Assembly: GCA_009917805.1 (NCBI GenBank)
Contig: RGES01000040.1
Coordinates: 1-9,692, forward strand
Source: Verrucomicrobiota bacterium
Lineage (GTDB): Bacteria > Verrucomicrobiota > Verrucomicrobiia > Opitutales > UBA953
Direction: 5' to 3'
DNA: 9,692 nucleotides
Made by a program: the position numbers and the translations under genes. Numbering within the stretch: position 1 is the first letter of the stretch; each line of letters starts with the position of its first letter. Shown here one piece after another: positions 6,834 to 9,692 of this stretch. A model generated the notes under the pieces. That model was given only the letters and a program-made list of their open reading frames with translations. It had not been told where the DNA came from and searched no databases.

Positions 6834-9017
6834 CTCCTCGCCGCGGAGGCGAGGGAGCAGGCCGGTGACGCGGCGCGAGTCCGAGGCGTTGCGCACCGCC
6901 ATGGCGTAGGCCGTGGGGTCGCCGACGAGGATGACCTGTTTGCGGCCGCGCGTGACCGCGGTGTAGACGAGGTTGCGCGCGAGCATGATGCTGTGCTGCC
7001 GGAGCAGGGGGACGACGACCGCCGGGAATTCCGAGCCCTGCGACTTGTGGATGCTCACCGCGTAGGCGAGGTGCAGGTCGCCTTGTTCGCCGCGTTCGAG
7101 CTCGACCCGCGCGCCATCGAAGTCGATCAGCAGCGTGCCTTCCTCGTTCTGGCCGAGCACCACGCCGAAGTCGCCGTTGAAGACGTTCTTGTCGTAGTTG
7201 TTGCGGGTCTGGATGACCTTGTCGCCCGGCTGGATGCGGCCGGGCCGGGCGTCCGCGCCGCGCAGGCGGCCTTGCAGCGCCTGGTTGAAGGCCTGGATGC
7301 CGCCGGTGCCCTTGTGCATCGGCGCGAGCACCTGGATGTCGCGCAGCGGGTCGAAGCGCAGGGCCTTCGGCAGGATGTCGCAGCAGAGCTTCGTGACCAT
7401 CGCCACGCAGGCTTCCGGGTCGTCGACGCGGACGAAGTGGATGTCCTGCGCGAAGTCGAGCTTGGCCGGATCCTCGACCGGCGTGGGCGGAGTGGTGTCG
7501 GCGTGCAGGATGCCGTGCGCGACCGTCACGATGCCGCTGCGCGCGCCTTGGCGGAAGACCGTGTCGAGGCGCGTCACCGCGGCCGCGCCGGAGTCGATCA
7601 GGTCGCCGAGCACGTTGCCCGCGCCTACGGACGGGAGCTGGTTGACGTCGCCGACGAGCAGCACGTGGGCCGTGCCGGGCACCGCGCGCAGGAGCGCGGC
7701 CGCCAACTTGGTGTCGAGCATCGAGGATTCGTCGATGATGACGAAGTCCGTCGCCAGCGGGGTCTCGGCGTTGGCGGTGAAGCCGCCTTCCGCGGGGTCG
7801 AACTTCAGGAGGCGGTGGATCGTCGATGCCTGGACGCGCGTGGCCTCGGTCATGCGCTTCGCGGCGCGGCCCGTCGGGGCGCCGAGGGCCATGCGCACGC
7901 GCTTGGCGCCCAGGATGTCGCAGAGCGCCTTGAGGATGGTCGTCTTACCGGTGCCCGGGCCGCCGGTGAGGACGGTGACCTTGTTCTGCAACGCCATCAG
8001 CACGCCGGCCGCCTGGGCGGGCGAGAAGGCGAAGCCGGCGCGGGTCTGGGCCCATTCGACGGCCTTGTCGGCGACGATGGTCGGCAGGCCGGAGGGCGTG
8101 GCGAGGAAGCGTTGGATGGACGCGGCGATGGATTTCTCGGCCTTCTCCTGGGGCTTGAGCTGGACGAGGCGGACGCCGCGCGCCGAGAGCACGCCGACGG
8201 CGTTTTCTTCCATCAGCTTGCGGAGGCGGTCGTGGACGATGGTCTTGTCGACCTCGAGCAGCTCGGTGGCCTTCTCGAGCAGGCCTTCGTCCGGGAACGC
8301 GCTGTGGCCTTCGCCTTCGAGTTCCTCGAGCGAGTGCAGGATGCCGGCGTCGACGCGCTGCGGGCCGGCGGTGGGCAGGCCGAGGTTACGGGCGATCTTG
8401 TCGGCGGTCTTGAAGCCGACGCCTTCGACTTCGCGGCAGACGCGGTAGGGTTCGGTGGTGAGGACCTTCTTGGCGTCCTGGCCGTAGGCCTTGACGATGC
8501 GGACGCACAGCGCGTTGGTCACGCCGTAGGTCTGCAGGAAGACCATCACTTCGCGCAGGGCCTTCTGGTCGTCCCAGGCGGCCTTGATGGCCTTCGCGCG
8601 GCCTGGGCCGATGCCGTCGACCTCGCGCAGGCGGCCCGACTGGTTGGAGATGATGTCGAAGGTGCGGACGCCGAACTTCGCGACGATCTTGTCGGCGTAG
8701 GTCTTGCCGATGCCTTTGATCAGGCCGCTGCCGAGATATTTGCGGATGCCGTGCACCGAGGAAGGCAGGCGCGAGCTGAAGGTGCGCACGCGCAGCTGCG
8801 GTCCGTGCGACGGGTGGCGCTCCCAATGGCCGCTGACGTCGACGGTCTCGCCGCACTGCAGGCCGGTCATGTTGCCGAGGATGATGACCTTGTCGCCGGC
8901 TTCCGGCGCGAGCTCCGCGATCGTGAAATGCGTCTCCTCGTCGAGCCACAGGATGCGCTCGACCACGCCCGAAAGGGTGGTTTCGGGTCCGCGCGGCGGT
9001 TCGCGTGGCGGCGACAT
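6831..9017 (-). CDS. recD2: RecD2-type ATP-dependent DNA helicase (superfamily 1B)
   Basis: This 728-residue cytoplasmic 5'-3' DNA helicase belongs to the RecD2 group, which acts without RecB/RecC in DNA repair and replication-fork maintenance. Residues 1 to about 90 form the N-terminal OB-like domain (GVVERILW, then the L-V-R-T-F strand). Residues about 90-230 hold helix-hairpin-helix repeats (GIGKTYADKI, GIGPGRAKAI, GVGFKTADKI). The motor follows: Walker A GGPGTGKTT at 352-360, Walker B IIDESSML with DE at 429-430, motif III GDVNQLPSVGAG, motif V VSIHKSQGSEF, and motif VI YTAVTRGR at about 682-690. All core motifs are intact and the length is normal for RecD2. I prefer the ATG at 9017. The alternative is TTG at 9029 (four codons earlier), the last possible start because an in-frame TGA lies directly upstream of it. 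A GGGGTGA stretch is about 12 bases from the ATG but almost touches the TTG. The gene lies 43 bases downstream of the HAD phosphatase on the same strand, so the two are probably co-transcribed. Confidence 0.95.
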   Translation of the reverse strand: MSPPREPPRGPETTLSGVVERILWLDEETHFTIAELAPEAGDKVIILGNMTGLQCGETVDVSGHWERHPSHGPQLRVRTFSSRLPSSVHGIRKYLGSGLIKGIGKTYADKIVAKFGVRTFDIISNQSGRLREVDGIGPGRAKAIKAAWDDQKALREVMVFLQTYGVTNALCVRIVKAYGQDAKKVLTTEPYRVCREVEGVGFKTADKIARNLGLPTAGPQRVDAGILHSLEELEGEGHSAFPDEGLLEKATELLEVDKTIVHDRLRKLMEENAVGVLSARGVRLVQLKPQEKAEKSIAASIQRFLATPSGLPTIVADKAVEWAQTRAGFAFSPAQAAGVLMALQNKVTVLTGGPGTGKTTILKALCDILGAKRVRMALGAPTGRAAKRMTEATRVQASTIHRLLKFDPAEGGFTANAETPLATDFVIIDESSMLDTKLAAALLRAVPGTAHVLLVGDVNQLPSVGAGNVLGDLIDSGAAAVTRLDTVFRQGARSGIVTVAHGILHADTTPPTPVEDPAKLDFAQDIHFVRVDDPEACVAMVTKLCCDILPKALRFDPLRDIQVLAPMHKGTGGIQAFNQALQGRLRGADARPGRIQPGDKVIQTRNNYDKNVFNGDFGVVLGQNEEGTLLIDFDGARVELERGEQGDLHLAYAVSIHKSQGSEFPAVVVPLLRQHSIMLARNLVYTAVTRGRKQVILVGDPTAYAMAVRNASDSRRVTGLLPRLRGEE

Positions 9018-9060
9018 GTCGGTAGCCAATCACCCCGATGGGGCGGGGGCGAAACGAAAA
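9018..9060 (-). other. Short intergenic gap between HAD phosphatase and recD2
   Basis: These 43 bases separate the HAD stop codon from the recD2 ATG. Read on the minus strand they run from an AT-rich patch (TTTTCGTTTCG) through a GC block to GGGGTGATTGG, the only plausible ribosome-binding stretch for recD2. There is no terminator-like hairpin followed by Ts, which supports read-through from the phosphatase gene. No convincing promoter is visible. Confidence 0.5.
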
Positions 9061-9692
9061 TCAGCCCAGACCGAAGAGCTCGCGGCCCAGTTCGGGCAGG
9101 CCGGCGTGGACGGTGTCCGGGGCGTAGGGGGCGAGCTCCTCGGCCGTGTGGCTCCCGGTCGTCACGCAATGGATGGCCGCGAGCTTGCCGTTGCGGGCCG
9201 TGGCGATGTCGAAGGGCGAGTCGCCGACCATGACCGTGCGGTTCGGGTCGGCGTTGAAGGTGGAGAGGACGAAGTGGGTGAACTCCGGCTGGGGCTTGCG
9301 CCAGGGGTGGACGTTGGTGCCGAACACCGCGTCGACGACGTCATCGAGGCGGAGGTGCTCCATGATCTTCTTGGAGTTGGCGTCGTCCTTGTTGGTGTAC
9401 ACCGCGACCCGGATACCTTTCGCGCGCAGGCCGGCGAGGATCTCGCGGCAGCCGGGGTAGGCGCGCAAGCCGTGGTACATCACGGAAGGGAAGTGTTCGC
9501 GGAAGAGGCGGGTGGCGGTCGGGGCGTTGGCTTCGCCGGCGAGCTTCACGACCGTGACGTTGACCGAGCCGCCGACGGCGCGGCGGATCTGCTCCAGCGT
9601 GACGCCCGGGAGGCCCATCATGCTCATCACGTCGTCGTAACAGCGGTGGATGGCCTCGAAGTTGTCGACCAAGGTGCCGTCGAGGTCGAAAG
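9061..9692 (-). CDS. HAD-superfamily hydrolase, phosphoglycolate-phosphatase-like (N-terminus beyond window)
   Basis: This is a cytoplasmic phosphatase of HAD subfamily I, using an aspartyl-phosphate intermediate. The motifs are all present. Motif I is FDLDGTLVDN (bases 9661-9690), with nucleophile Asp and acid/base Asp. A helical cap follows. Motif II is VAVYTNKDD, motif III is the Lys of RKPQPE, and motif IV is VMVGDSPFDIATA, with the Mg-binding Asp residues. This order, the cap position and the KPxPE context match the Gph/PGMB-type phosphatases. The true substrate (2-phosphoglycolate, a sugar phosphate or another) cannot be read from sequence. Motif I normally sits within the first dozen residues, so only a few codons and the start are missing beyond base 9692. 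The TTG at 9672 that could be mistaken for a start is the Leu of motif I. It is upstream of recD2 and probably in the same transcript. Confidence 0.92.
   Translation of the reverse strand, partial: FDLDGTLVDNFEAIHRCYDDVMSMMGLPGVTLEQIRRAVGGSVNVTVVKLAGEANAPTATRLFREHFPSVMYHGLRAYPGCREILAGLRAKGIRVAVYTNKDDANSKKIMEHLRLDDVVDAVFGTNVHPWRKPQPEFTHFVLSTFNADPNRTVMVGDSPFDIATARNGKLAAIHCVTTGSHTAEELAPYAPDTVHAGLPELGRELFGLG

Noticed and set aside
6993..9233. Plus-strand open frame opposite recD2 and part of the HAD gene
   Set aside because: Low-complexity Ala/Gly/Asp/Val-rich translation with no motifs, while the minus strand has complete RecD2 helicase motifs.
1..9692. A new defence, mobile or biosynthetic system
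   Set aside because: No transposase, integrase, nuclease-defence, CRISPR or clustered biosynthetic genes are present. Apart from the chimeric gene, the genes are ordinary metabolic and repair functions.

Overview
The window is a GC-rich, densely coded bacterial chromosome segment with five protein-coding genes and no RNA genes, CRISPR array, transposase or obvious prophage signal. The best guess for the host is Verrucomicrobiota, possibly an Opitutales-like lineage. This rests on the architecture of the large secreted gene in the middle (DUF6797-like N-terminus, sugar-dehydrogenase-like propeller, cytochrome c motif), on the weak or absent Shine-Dalgarno sequences, and on the style of the short intergenic repeats. 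The assignment is inference from recalled family distribution, not a search.

Layout. Three genes read rightwards: the 3' part of a soluble cytochrome P450 (1-1041, cut by the window edge), a polytopic membrane protein with a C-terminal spermidine-synthase-like methyltransferase-fold domain (1127-3217), and a 1177-residue chimeric gene (3297-6830). Two genes read leftwards from the right edge: a HAD-family phosphatase whose N-terminus runs off the window (9061-9692), followed after 43 bases by the RecD2-type DNA helicase (6831-9017), probably one transcription unit. The two blocks converge at 6830/6831, where the two stop codons abut and together form the palindrome TGATCA.

The most remarkable feature is the gene at 3297-6830. 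Its first two thirds form an exported protein: signal peptide, DUF6797-like domain, PQQ/sorbosone-dehydrogenase-like propeller, and the CxxCH of a cytochrome c domain. Directly after that heme motif the protein becomes the C-terminal half of a cytoplasmic U32 'peptidase' (the YhbU/RlhA type of RNA-modification protein). The rest of the cytochrome and the whole U32 N-terminal catalytic half are missing. The join is in frame and clean, so it is either a genuine deletion fusion or an assembly/binning chimera. The incompatible cellular compartments of the two halves argue against a normal functional protein.

The intergenic regions are short (85, 79 and 43 bases). The first two carry small degenerate repeats: an 8-base repeat with hairpins at about 1073-1111, and a 7-base-period RANGATG-like array at 3220-3261. 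They resemble dispersed intergenic repeats of environmental bacteria. No common pathway joins the five genes; only the HAD phosphatase and recD2 look operonic.
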